Program-made: the position numbers and the translations under genes
Assembly: GCA_003168355.1 (NCBI GenBank)
Contig: PMSQ01000115.1
Location: 33,257-97,256, forward strand
Source of the DNA: Acidobacteriaceae bacterium
GTDB taxonomy: Bacteria > Acidobacteriota > Terriglobia > Terriglobales > Acidobacteriaceae
Reading direction: 5' to 3'
DNA length: 64,000 nt
Shown: positions 26,172 through 34,730 of the stretch, one piece after another
Numbering within the stretch: the stretch's first letter is position 1
Layout: the number at the start of each line of letters is the position of its first letter
The notes under the pieces: model-generated
The model's input: only the letters and a program-made list of their open reading frames with translations
Database searches by the model: none
Told to the model about the DNA's origin: nothing

Positions 26172-26987
26172 ATGGCCCTGAAAGATCTCGTCAAAGCGGC
26201 GATTCCTCACGGAATCTGCGAGTACTCCGTCCGCCGGCACGACTATATGCGCCTTGGAATCAGCGCGCAGCAGGCTAGCTGGATCGCGCTCTCGCACCGT
26301 CAATACCAGAATTTTTGCGACGCGAGACTGAATCTTGTGCCCAGGTCCATCCTTACATCGTTGCGGACTTGTGTCGATGCCGGAGCCAATGCGGGTAATT
26401 GGACGCAGGCCTTGCTCGACCGGTTCCGGCCCGAACGTGTTATCGCGGTTGAGTGTGAACCCCGGATGGTGGGTCCGCTGAAAACAAGATTTGGAACCCT
26501 CCCCTCGGTCACAGTGATCGATGCCGCCCTCGCCGATCGTGAGGGATCGGCAACGTTTAATCAACTCAGGCATTCGGCCGGCTCGTCGCTGCTGAGGCCC
26601 CGAGCCGACGTCATCAAACAATTTGCGGCGAACTCCTGGGATTTGATCGGAACCGTGGATGTGCGCAAGATCAGTTATGACCAACTGGTCGCCGGCGAGG
26701 ATGAAATAAGTATCTTGAAGCTCGACATTCAGGGTGCTGAGATGGGGGTTCTTTCCAATTCGCAGGCAGGACTCCAGAAGACAAAGTGCATCATCTTGGA
26801 GGTAACCTTCACGCCGCACTACGAAAATGACTCTGGATTTCCCGAACTTCACCAACTCATGGCCCGCAAAGGATTCGGACTCTACCAGCTTTCCTATCCT
26901 CCTTATCATCGCGGCGTCAGGATCCTGTATGCGGATGCGGTTTATCTGCGGGAAGATTTTCTGCACGATCTGGCTCCAGAAAAATAG
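26172..26987 (+). CDS. FkbM-family SAM-dependent methyltransferase
   Basis: A 271-aa O-methyltransferase of the FkbM family, which methylates sugar hydroxyls in glycans and macrolides. The SAM-binding motif is CVDAGANAGNWTQALL (about 68-83), followed by VIAVECEPRM, VTVIDAALADREG and the family's LKLDIQGAEMGVL (about 189-201) and IILEVTF. It is the only plus-strand gene within the 40-kb minus-strand block and faces the end of the upstream GT4 gene with a 27-base gap. A long frame on the opposite strand is its shadow. It probably methylates one residue of the repeat unit or caps the chain; the position is not predictable. Confidence 0.88.
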   Translation: MALKDLVKAAIPHGICEYSVRRHDYMRLGISAQQASWIALSHRQYQNFCDARLNLVPRSILTSLRTCVDAGANAGNWTQALLDRFRPERVIAVECEPRMVGPLKTRFGTLPSVTVIDAALADREGSATFNQLRHSAGSSLLRPRADVIKQFAANSWDLIGTVDVRKISYDQLVAGEDEISILKLDIQGAEMGVLSNSQAGLQKTKCIILEVTFTPHYENDSGFPELHQLMARKGFGLYQLSYPPYHRGVRILYADAVYLREDFLHDLAPEK

Positions 26988-27014
26988 CGGAATAATTTCG
27001 ACGGTGTTTGATCC

Positions 27015-28199
27015 TTAGCCATGCTGAGAAGCGGTAGTAACGGCCCGGCGAGTCACGAGGTCCACCAAAGTCATCCAGGCCACGGCGGTTGCATGCCAAT
27101 CAAACATCTTGCGGCAGCGTTCGTATCCCGCCTGCCCCAGATGCCTGCAATACTGGGGATTGGCCAGCAGTTCTGAAATCGCGGCGGCAAACTCTCGCAC
27201 GTTCTCTGGGTCTACCAGCCGACCCGCATTGCCGATCACCTCGGGAATTCCACCTCGATTCGCCCCCACCACGGTTGTGGCACAGGCCATCGCCTCTGCA
27301 TTTACCAAGCCGAATGGTTCCTGAAAAAGAGAGGGGCTCGCAAAGACCGTCGCCTTCTGGAACCACAGGGGCAGATCGCGATCATGGTCCACGTAGCCCG
27401 TAAAGTGAATCTGCGCATGCTTGTGCCTGTCGAGAGAGTCAGCCAACTCGCGGACCTGGCGGACGTAGGGTGTCTCGCTGTGCGTTCCAAAACTCGTCGT
27501 ACCCGCAATTACCAATTTCGCGTCAGGATGTGCGTCCAGAACTTTTTCATAGGCCTGCAAGAGTTGCAACACGCCCTTCTCTGGATCAAAGCGCCCCGCG
27601 AAGAAAATCGTCTTGGGCTCACGGACTTCTTCCCGCGGAAAGAATAACCGCAGATTTGCGCCGTTGAACACTACGTGCGCCTTGGCGTTCAGAAGTGCAG
27701 ACTTCGATGCAAACGTGCTCCGCAAGTAATCGCTGCACACGGCAACGGCGTCCAACTTCAAAGCCAAAGCGTCTAGCGCTGGGCCGGACCAATGGCCGAG
27801 GTGATCGTTGTGCAGATGAAGCACGATCGCTCCCTCGTAGCCTATGTTTCGCAACGCAGCCACCCATTGCGGACGATTGTGGATGTGAACCACATCGAAC
27901 TGCCGAAGCCGACTTATCAGAGCCCGCAACCACAGAACCTCGTCGTAGCGGCGGGCCAGAGGGATTCGTGCCAGCAGATCGCAAGCCCGCCAGGCTTCGC
28001 TGGTTTCATGCCGAAGGGGGTATAGATCTTCTTTTCTCGTCGGAAAGCCGAAGACGGCGACCTCCGCGCGGCCGCTCAAGCGGCTATAGACTTCATAGGT
28101 CCATCGGGCCACCGCACCGCCGAAGTAACAACTGAATTGCTCGCGTCCGGAGAGCAAGACGGCCACCGACCGAGACTCGGATTGTGCGTTCGGAATCAC
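27015..28199 (-). CDS. GT4 family glycosyltransferase
   Basis: A 394-aa GT-B transferase. The N-terminal half has YFGGAVARWTYEVYSRL and VVHIHNRPQWVAAL. The donor half has IFFAGRFDPEKGVLQLLQAYE, AKLVIAGTTSFG, FASPSLFQEPFGLVNAEAMAC and VVGANRGGIPEVI, which give a canonical GT4 EX7E motif. GTG 28199 overlaps the flippase stop by four bases (GTGA), so it is translationally coupled to wzx. It is convergent with fkbM. Confidence 0.9.
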   Translation of the reverse strand: MIPNAQSESRSVAVLLSGREQFSCYFGGAVARWTYEVYSRLSGRAEVAVFGFPTRKEDLYPLRHETSEAWRACDLLARIPLARRYDEVLWLRALISRLRQFDVVHIHNRPQWVAALRNIGYEGAIVLHLHNDHLGHWSGPALDALALKLDAVAVCSDYLRSTFASKSALLNAKAHVVFNGANLRLFFPREEVREPKTIFFAGRFDPEKGVLQLLQAYEKVLDAHPDAKLVIAGTTSFGTHSETPYVRQVRELADSLDRHKHAQIHFTGYVDHDRDLPLWFQKATVFASPSLFQEPFGLVNAEAMACATTVVGANRGGIPEVIGNAGRLVDPENVREFAAAISELLANPQYCRHLGQAGYERCRKMFDWHATAVAWMTLVDLVTRRAVTTASQHG

Positions 28200-29632
28200 C
28201 TGGCATCTCCGAATTGTTGCATCAGCAACTTTTTTCCCAGGACGGCCGACGCAATCAAGTAGACGAAGGCTCCAGCTCCCACCACAAGCAGCGGTCGAGA
28301 TGTGTAGGAGTTGACGAGCCGGACCACACCTACCATCAATACCGCTGAAAATCCCGCGACCGCGATAATGGGATTCTTCCAGAGATCTCGCAGATCACGA
28401 GGGATCAACAGGTAGGCGGTGGCCCCGACCGCAAATTCCCCCAGGACAAAGGCCACGCATACCCCGGCCAGACCAAAGGCATGAACAAGTATCAGGGAGA
28501 ACAGCACCGCAACCAGAGCGCCTGCCGTGGCCGACGCCAGATAGGCACGATGCCGCCCCAGCGCGTAGAGAACTGTTCCGGACAACAGCGAGGCAATCGG
28601 CGCCGCCAGCAGATAGGCCGCCATCCAGCGCACCGGACCGACCGCAGCCGCGTAGCTTGCTCCCAGCACCCAGGGCACCACCAGGTTTGCGGTGGCTAGT
28701 GTCCCCAGCATCAGCGGGATGCTGGTGGCGGCCAGGGCTGACACCGCCGCATGTACCAGCCGCCTTAACCCAGCACGGGATTGCGCAGCCAGCGCCATGC
28801 GGGGCATGAGCACGCTCAATGCAATATTCACGAAGTTGCGCAGAATATCCACGAAACGAACCGCAGCCGCGTATAGCCCTAAAGCGTAATCACCCAGGAA
28901 CCACCGTACGACAAGATGTCCAGTCCGGTGGTAAACCGTAGCCATCATGGTGGTGGCGGCGTAGTGGAAGCTCGGCACAAGGATAGCCCGCCAGCGGCCG
29001 GGATTAATCGCCAGCGGTGGCCGGAATCCGTTGTGCCAGAGCACCAGCCAGCCCGCCAGATTGGTTGCCAGAGCCGATCCCAGAATGCTGGCGGGAAGCC
29101 ATATGAGGTCTTTGGGAGTCCGGACAAAAACTAGAACCCCGGCCGCATACAAAGCTTGCTGAATTAAAGTGAGCAGCGAGCGAGCGTGGAATAGTTCCAG
29201 CGCAGTCAGCAGAAAATCAGGTCCCACCAAACCTACCGAGAGCACGCCTATACCGTACCAGCGCAGCAGCCAGCGCACATCGGGACGAACTTCAAAAGCG
29301 GCAATCCCCAGCAGGATGATGATGGCAACCAGGATGCTCAACCCGCGCAGCGCCAGAAAATCGGGAAGCAGTTCAGCGGCAGCGTGCCGGCGGGCGGCAA
29401 CTTGTTGAGTAATGTAAGTGGAAAGCCCCGGATTGGCCACCACTTCTAAAAAGGCGCACAGCGCCACCACATAGCTCCACAGTCCATATGTTTCTACGCC
29501 TAGTCGCCGCACTAGAATCGGAAACGTAACCGAAGTGATCAAAAGCCCCAGCACGCGCGCCACTCCGACCGACAGAAAAAATCCGCCGTAGCGCATTAAC
29601 GCACTCGATGGTTTTATGGTTGGGGTCACCAT
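28196..29632 (-). CDS. Wzx-type flippase (MOP superfamily)
   Basis: A 478-aa polytopic membrane protein with about 12-14 hydrophobic segments, of the polysaccharide transporter / MOP family that flips undecaprenyl-pyrophosphate-linked repeat units to the periplasm. The N-terminus MRYGGFFLSVGVARVLGLL followed by FPILVRRLGVETYGLWSY is the typical first-two-helix signature. ATG 29632 is chosen since it follows the upstream GT4 stop by 17 bases; the frame extends further upstream only through that gene. No clear Shine-Dalgarno is seen, so re-initiation after the upstream gene is likely. Together with the Wzy-like protein at 46787 it points to a Wzx/Wzy-dependent pathway. Confidence 0.9.
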   Translation of the reverse strand: MVTPTIKPSSALMRYGGFFLSVGVARVLGLLITSVTFPILVRRLGVETYGLWSYVVALCAFLEVVANPGLSTYITQQVAARRHAAAELLPDFLALRGLSILVAIIILLGIAAFEVRPDVRWLLRWYGIGVLSVGLVGPDFLLTALELFHARSLLTLIQQALYAAGVLVFVRTPKDLIWLPASILGSALATNLAGWLVLWHNGFRPPLAINPGRWRAILVPSFHYAATTMMATVYHRTGHLVVRWFLGDYALGLYAAAVRFVDILRNFVNIALSVLMPRMALAAQSRAGLRRLVHAAVSALAATSIPLMLGTLATANLVVPWVLGASYAAAVGPVRWMAAYLLAAPIASLLSGTVLYALGRHRAYLASATAGALVAVLFSLILVHAFGLAGVCVAFVLGEFAVGATAYLLIPRDLRDLWKNPIIAVAGFSAVLMVGVVRLVNSYTSRPLLVVGAGAFVYLIASAVLGKKLLMQQFGDAR

Positions 29633-29649
29633 GCGCGGGGAAGCACTTC

Positions 29650-30744
29650 TTAAGAAGCTCTCTGTTGATCGTAAAGTTGACGCCTCGCCACCGCTTCTTG
29701 AAACACTCCGGCCCATTGCCTGGCAATATCGTCCCAATCAAATTGGCCGGCGTGGCGAACCGCGGCAGCCGAGAAGGACCGCCGTAAGACAGCATCGCTG
29801 GCTAGCCGGTCCAGGGCCTCGGAAAGCTCGGCGTCCGAGCGAGCGAGGAACCCGGTTTCGCCATCGACTACGTAATCGGAGCGATAAAGATCCATGGCAA
29901 TACAAGCCAGGCCGCAGGCGCTGGCTTGCAACAAGACCTGCGGATTCCCTTCCAGAATGCTGGGAAAAAGAAAGATGTCAGCCTGGCGCATTTCCTCGCC
30001 CAGACTTTCCGAAGACAGATGCCCGAGAAAAGATACATTGCGACAGCCGGATTGCTGCGCGAGATCGCGGCAGCGTTTTTCCGTTTCACCTTTGCCCGCG
30101 AGCCGAAACTGCAAGCCGGGCAGCCGGGCAGCTTGTTGAATCACCATCTCCACCCGCTTGCGCGGTTGGAAAGAGCCCGCATAGAGCACGACCGGCGCGG
30201 TACTTTCCCGGCGCTCGTGGGGAGGGAAAAAATAACGCCGGTCAATCCCGTCGTAGATCGGGCGCGCTTCCACTCCAAACTGCCGGCGGATCGTCTCTGC
30301 TACGTGTTTGGAGTTGCCAAATACCAGGTCCCCTTCCCGAACTGACCGGCCGACCATGCCGCTGCCGGTGACCGCATCCATCGCCATCACAATATATGTG
30401 ATGAGCGCGGTTCTTAGCCCTATGCGCTTTCGGACATCGAAGAAAACACGATCAAGAGGACCGGAGCGGGGAAAGAAATAAATATCCGGAGGAGGAAAAA
30501 GACAGTGCCGAAGCAAGCGAACCGTATTTCCGCGTTTGGTCCATGCTACCAATCGCGTGTTCATGCGCGTGCGCAGGCGCGGATCGGGAGCTTCGCCATC
30601 GCAGAGCATGGTCACGTGAAACCGGGCTTCCGGCAGACGGGCAACGATTTCCTTTACCGTCAGGTTTTGGGCATTGGTGTTGCCGGCGCTGGCATCCGAT
30701 GGCGTAAAAACGGTGATAGGACGAGGCTGGGAGCGAGTCATCAC
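29650..30744 (-). CDS. GT4 family glycosyltransferase
   Basis: A 364-aa GT-B transferase. The acceptor half includes ITVFTPSDASAGNTNAQNL and DIYFFPRSGPLD. The donor half includes VVLYAGSFQPRKRVEMVIQ, FRLAGKGETEKRC, VSFLGHLSSESLGEEM and ADIFLFPSILEGNPQVLLQASACG; the usual second Glu of EX7E is replaced by Gln/Ala in this stretch, a modest departure from the classic motif. It is 17 bases upstream of wzx and 64 bases downstream of the CelD-like acyltransferase, in one transcription unit. Confidence 0.87.
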   Translation of the reverse strand: MMTRSQPRPITVFTPSDASAGNTNAQNLTVKEIVARLPEARFHVTMLCDGEAPDPRLRTRMNTRLVAWTKRGNTVRLLRHCLFPPPDIYFFPRSGPLDRVFFDVRKRIGLRTALITYIVMAMDAVTGSGMVGRSVREGDLVFGNSKHVAETIRRQFGVEARPIYDGIDRRYFFPPHERRESTAPVVLYAGSFQPRKRVEMVIQQAARLPGLQFRLAGKGETEKRCRDLAQQSGCRNVSFLGHLSSESLGEEMRQADIFLFPSILEGNPQVLLQASACGLACIAMDLYRSDYVVDGETGFLARSDAELSEALDRLASDAVLRRSFSAAAVRHAGQFDWDDIARQWAGVFQEAVARRQLYDQQRAS

Positions 30745-30808
30745 GGCTTGCAGGATAGTCTAAATGCTTTTTCGTTCCTCGTGTCGCGAAGCGCGAGTCT
30801 GCACAGAC

Positions 30809-31939
30809 TCAGAGTTGGTGTCCGCTGAGGAGATGCAATCGGCGCAGCGCCGTTCGTACAAACGACTCGACTCCCGGCAACTGTTTCAATACGCTGGCGG
30901 CGCGGTACCTCACCACTTCGCGCAGATGCTGGAGCCATGACCTGGTCACGGTGACGTAGAGCGACTGGCGCGTGCTATTTCCAAACCGCTCTTTATAGCC
31001 TTCCGCACCGAGACCGAGATCAACCACATTCATTCCGTTCATGTCACAGGCTTCGATTACAATTCTCGAAAGCAGACAATGGCCGGGGGAATTTTCCTCC
31101 TGACGACTATCGAATGTAGGCTGATACCAAAACCAACTTCCGCAGAATTGAAAACCATAGTTCCACGCTACTGGCCGCTCCCCAATCATCAGCAGGCTTA
31201 GAGTCACCACTCTCGTTCCGGAGAATCGCTTTGCCAGCTCCTCCAGGAAGAACCGCCGCTCCTCTGTGGCCAGACTACTGACGCGCCCTGTATCCCGGAA
31301 GCGCGCCACGTGGGCATCGGCGAATCCCGGCAACGCCGCCTGAATCTGCTCCGGGGACTGCAGATGAGCGAATTTCACCGGCCCTTCACGCTCCATCGCA
31401 CGCAGATAGCGACGAAGCTTTTTCTTGCTCAGCAGAGAAGCCTTCAGCTCCTGGCGTTGGTCTCCGGCACCCAACTCCACCTGGGCGCACAAGTACGCGG
31501 GTCGCATATAAACGTGGAAGCCATACTTTCCCGCCGCATCAAGGAGCGCGTCCGGTGTCTTGGAGTCGGCGGGAAGATTTGCCAGCGTCATCCCCGCCCC
31601 GGTCTTGCGCAACTCCGCGAAAACGGCATCGACGAAGTCTGCCCGCTTTTGCGGAGGGGTCAGAAATTCGCAATAGTCCGCCGTGGCAGCGGCAAGAAAA
31701 CTTATGTTTTGCTCCGCGGCGTCCGTGGCTAGAGATGCCACGCCAACCAGATCGTCTCCCTCGTAACCCAAAAGCAGCCAAGGTTTCAGGGAAGCCTGAT
31801 AGGCAGACTGCACGGCCAGCGCCCACTCGCACGTGTAAAACACCTGCGGCCGTTCCACCTGCAACGCCACTTCATTCCATTGACGCCGCAGCCCGGGATC
31901 GTCCGGAATTTCCCTGAGCAGAACAATACGCAGACTCAC
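30809..31939 (-). CDS. CelD/BcsL-like GNAT acyltransferase (FemAB fold)
   Basis: A 376-aa protein with the double-GNAT Acetyltransf_6 architecture found in cellulose/EPS-associated CelD-like proteins: VFYTCEWALAVQSAY at the N-terminus, LSKKKLRRYLRAMEREG in the middle, then VAWNYGFQFCGSWFWYQPTFD and VVDLGLGAEGYKERFGN. Such proteins are thought to acylate polysaccharide or lipid-linked sugar. I set the start at GTG 31939, which overlaps the methyltransferase stop by four bases (GTGA) and is preceded by GGAGAGAC; a frame 45 bases longer lies within that gene. It belongs to the same operon as the downstream GT4 and wzx. Confidence 0.85.
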   Translation of the reverse strand: MSLRIVLLREIPDDPGLRRQWNEVALQVERPQVFYTCEWALAVQSAYQASLKPWLLLGYEGDDLVGVASLATDAAEQNISFLAAATADYCEFLTPPQKRADFVDAVFAELRKTGAGMTLANLPADSKTPDALLDAAGKYGFHVYMRPAYLCAQVELGAGDQRQELKASLLSKKKLRRYLRAMEREGPVKFAHLQSPEQIQAALPGFADAHVARFRDTGRVSSLATEERRFFLEELAKRFSGTRVVTLSLLMIGERPVAWNYGFQFCGSWFWYQPTFDSRQEENSPGHCLLSRIVIEACDMNGMNVVDLGLGAEGYKERFGNSTRQSLYVTVTRSWLQHLREVVRYRAASVLKQLPGVESFVRTALRRLHLLSGHQL

Positions 31940-32796
31940 GTCTCTCCAGTCGCTCCGGTTTTCGAAAACACATAGTAATACCAATCTGTAACACAGGGCC
32001 GGCTTACGAGTGGGTAGTCATCCCCCAGTACACGCAGCAACTGGTAACCCAACCCGCCGAGTTCGCGTTGGACTCTCTCGGGAACCGCCAAGTGAGTCTT
32101 CAGGCCGCCATGCGCTGGATCCATCCAATAGCCCTGCCCTTGCCAAAACGTTTGCGTCGGTAGCCTCCGCGCAGCCCGGCGGAGCGAGTGCAGCACAGAT
32201 TGCACCCCCGCCAGTATCACCCGCACAGCAGTTAAAGACCACAGCAACGGTCGAAAGAGAACGGAGTTGCTGCCCACAATCGTCTCCGCGATGCCTCGCA
32301 CCCGCTGCGGGTTCCACGATGCCCGCACCCAGATCGAGCGCGGGTTGTGCGAGGAGAAAATCAGAATTCCTTCAGGCTTGAGCACGCGGCGAATTTCTCG
32401 TAAGGCGCGGAGGCGGGATTCGTCCGGAGTGACGTAATCTATTCCGTTAAACGCCATCACCACCGCGTCAAAGGTCGACGAAGTAAACCTCGACAGATCG
32501 GCAGCGTTCCCCACTTCAAACTCACGCCGCGGAAACTTTTTCCGGCACGCAGCAATCATCTCCGGCGCATAATCAACCCCCACGTAACGGCCTGCAATCG
32601 GCGAAAGGTAGGCGGTCGTGCGCCCTCCTCCCACCCCGAGGTCAAGGATCGCCATACCTGATTGGAGATACTGGTCGAACAACAGGCGTTCGCAGGGCGT
32701 CAGATAGTTCAACGCCGCATAGTACTCGGCAACCGCCGGTACGTTGTAGGTCAGGATGTTCGGATCTGGCTTGGAATCGGGCTTCGTATCGGCCAT
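31936..32796 (-). CDS. Class I SAM-dependent methyltransferase
   Basis: A 286-aa methyltransferase with a clear SAM-binding fold: AILDLGVGGGRTTAYL (motif I), YVGVDYAPEMIAACRKKF (motif II), FEVGNAADLS, and FDAVVMAFNGIDYV (motif IV). The C-terminal part has hydrophobic stretches (about 195-220) that may be a membrane-associating insert. The substrate is unknown, probably a sugar or lipid-linked intermediate. The N-terminus contains a 12-base imperfect repeat encoding KPDS-KPDP. A 123-base gap separates it from the pseI-like gene; I see no convincing promoter there. Confidence 0.87.
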   Translation of the reverse strand: MADTKPDSKPDPNILTYNVPAVAEYYAALNYLTPCERLLFDQYLQSGMAILDLGVGGGRTTAYLSPIAGRYVGVDYAPEMIAACRKKFPRREFEVGNAADLSRFTSSTFDAVVMAFNGIDYVTPDESRLRALREIRRVLKPEGILIFSSHNPRSIWVRASWNPQRVRGIAETIVGSNSVLFRPLLWSLTAVRVILAGVQSVLHSLRRAARRLPTQTFWQGQGYWMDPAHGGLKTHLAVPERVQRELGGLGYQLLRVLGDDYPLVSRPCVTDWYYYVFSKTGATGET

Positions 32797-32919
32797 CGCG
32801 AATCAAGATCCGAGTCTTTGCGGCGCCTTTCTTGACGGGCGCGAGCGCAAATTACGTTGACAGCAACACATGCGCCTCGAGTTCAGACGCGCACTTCAGA
32901 ATCGCGCCATTTGACAAGC

Positions 32920-33966
32920 TCATGATCGCACTATGAACTCCCAACTCAGGGGAGTGCCTCGCTTGATCTCCCGTGACGCACTCTTGCCCAACACTTCTGT
33001 TAGATGCCGCGGATGCAGCCCGTGCCCGGGCCGGATCGAGCGCACATTTGCCACCGTGAATGCCTCGCCCTGCTTCACATCCTCCACCACAAACAAAGAC
33101 CGGCGAAACACCCGGCTGGCTTCTTCTTTAACACTCAGGCCAAAGTGCACTTTGCCAAGGGCTTTTTCGGCAGTTTTTACTGCATCCACCATTGCTTTGA
33201 ATTCCTGCGGCTCAAGTGAGAACGCGCTATCCGGGCCCGGAGTTGCGCGCGACAGTGTCAGGTGCTTTTCGATGATGCACGCGCCCAGCGCAACCGCGGC
33301 CACGGGAGCCGCGATCCCCATGGTGTGGTCGGACAATCCCACCGGGACACCGAATCGCCGCGCCATCTCTGGAATCGTGCGCAGATTCATGTCCTCAGCA
33401 GGCGCTGGATAAGCGCTGGTGCACTTCAACAACACAATTTGCGACGCGCCCGCCGCGCGAGCCGCCTGCAAGGCCTCCTCGATCTCCTCCACCGTGGCCA
33501 TACCCGTGGACATAATGAGTGGTTTCCCGGTGCGTGCCATCTTCTGGATGAGAGGGATGTCGATCAGTTCGAAAGAAGCGATCTTGTGCGCCGGAACGCC
33601 CATTTCTTCCAGGAAATCCACCGCCGTCGAATCAAACGCACTCGAGAAACAATCCATTCCGAGATCCTCTGCAGCCTTCTTGAGTTTCGGTTGCCATTCC
33701 CAGGGCGTGTAGGCTTCGGCGTAAAGATCGTGCAGGTTACGTCCATCCCAGATGGTGCCTCCGGCGACGCGGAAATCCTCCCGATCGCTGGCCATGGTGA
33801 TCGTATCGGGCGTGTAGGTTTGCAGCTTGATGGCGTCTGCGCCGGCGTCCTTGGCTGCGCGGACGATTTGTAACGCACGGTCGAGGTTCTGATTGTGGTT
33901 TGCCGACAGCTCCGCCACGACGTATACCGGATGTTCCGGACCGATACTTCGGCGTCCGATTTTCAT
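32920..33966 (-). CDS. pseI: Pseudaminic acid synthase (NeuB family, PseI-like)
   Basis: A 348-aa NeuB-family enzyme condensing phosphoenolpyruvate with a six-carbon amino sugar to give a nonulosonic acid. The TIM barrel (1-270) shows VYVVAELSANHNQNLDRA, DAIKLQTYTPDTIT, KIASFELIDIPLI, LIMSTGMATVEEI, GLSDHTMGI and IIEKHLTLSR. The C-terminal SAF/antifreeze-like domain (about 285-348) has RRSLFVVEDVKQGE and SIRPGHGLHP. The neighbouring PseB, PseC, PseG-PseH and PseF homologues favour the PseI assignment over NeuB or LegI. The ATG overlaps the WbqC stop by four bases (ATGA). Confidence 0.9.
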   Translation of the reverse strand: MKIGRRSIGPEHPVYVVAELSANHNQNLDRALQIVRAAKDAGADAIKLQTYTPDTITMASDREDFRVAGGTIWDGRNLHDLYAEAYTPWEWQPKLKKAAEDLGMDCFSSAFDSTAVDFLEEMGVPAHKIASFELIDIPLIQKMARTGKPLIMSTGMATVEEIEEALQAARAAGASQIVLLKCTSAYPAPAEDMNLRTIPEMARRFGVPVGLSDHTMGIAAPVAAVALGACIIEKHLTLSRATPGPDSAFSLEPQEFKAMVDAVKTAEKALGKVHFGLSVKEEASRVFRRSLFVVEDVKQGEAFTVANVRSIRPGHGLHPRHLTEVLGKSASREIKRGTPLSWEFIVRS

Positions 33967-34730
33967 ACTCGCCGGATCTCTCCCTCAAGTGTCAGGTTCT
34001 CGGCGACGGCGCGGACCTGATCGGGAGTAAACGGAACTCCGCGCCCGCTGCGCATGATCTCCCCGGATTCTGGGCCTTTGTTGAAAAGTAGATCCACCAC
34101 TGAAGCGTAGGGCAGAAAAGGGGGGAAACGCTGTTCGTATTCCCGGCAGCTGTAGTTGTGAAAATGCACTGCGATACCTTCATCTGCAAACATATCTAGA
34201 TCATCAAGCAGGTAGGTCGCCGAGCGAGGAGAGAGATAATCCGTCGCCCCCAGCCGTTTGCACATCGCCACCAGATGTCCAGACCGATTTCCTTCCAACT
34301 GCAGAGTTGAAGATTGCACCATCGGAGTTCTGACTGAAAGCTCGCCGGCGAGCCACTGTACGAGAGCGAGATTGAGATCAATCAGTTTTTCTCCCGGCCC
34401 GTGCTTTTCGAGAATTTCCTTGAGTCGCGGAAAATAATTCTCAAAGTATCGGGCCCTGCCGTAGTTCACCTCAATGCTACGCAGGTGCTTCTGCCAGAAG
34501 TGCGGATCCCGGATCGCCACTTCGCAAAGCGGTTGTCCAAGCCGTCCTCGAAAAACCACCGGCACGGTCAGCCACTGCAGGCCGGTGGAAGACTTGATGC
34601 GATTCCGTTGGTGCCACGACTGCTTCACGAACTGTGCATCATCCAGCAGGACAAATTGATCCACCTGGTCAATCAGATCGAAAAATCCGGCCCACGGAAG
34701 GTACCCCGGTTGTGAGATCGAAATCTTCAC
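33963..34730 (-). CDS. WbqC-family protein
   Basis: A 255-aa member of the WbqC family, frequent in O-antigen/capsule loci with amino-sugar or nonulosonate genes and of unproven biochemical role. The hallmark ISISQPGYLPWAGFFDLI opens the protein, followed by FVLLDDAQFVKQSWHQRNRI and the AIRDPHFWQKHLRSIE region. GTG 34730 is preferred because it overlaps the pseG-pseH stop by four bases (GTGA) and starts at the conserved motif; a longer frame runs through that gene. Coupling to pseI on one side and pseGH on the other implies a function in the same pathway or in transfer of its product. Confidence 0.88.
   Translation of the reverse strand: MKISISQPGYLPWAGFFDLIDQVDQFVLLDDAQFVKQSWHQRNRIKSSTGLQWLTVPVVFRGRLGQPLCEVAIRDPHFWQKHLRSIEVNYGRARYFENYFPRLKEILEKHGPGEKLIDLNLALVQWLAGELSVRTPMVQSSTLQLEGNRSGHLVAMCKRLGATDYLSPRSATYLLDDLDMFADEGIAVHFHNYSCREYEQRFPPFLPYASVVDLLFNKGPESGEIMRSGRGVPFTPDQVRAVAENLTLEGEIRRV

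Noticed and set aside
26163..26966. 267-codon open frame opposite fkbM
   Set aside because: The plus-strand frame has clear FkbM motifs; this frame has none and is a composition-driven shadow.
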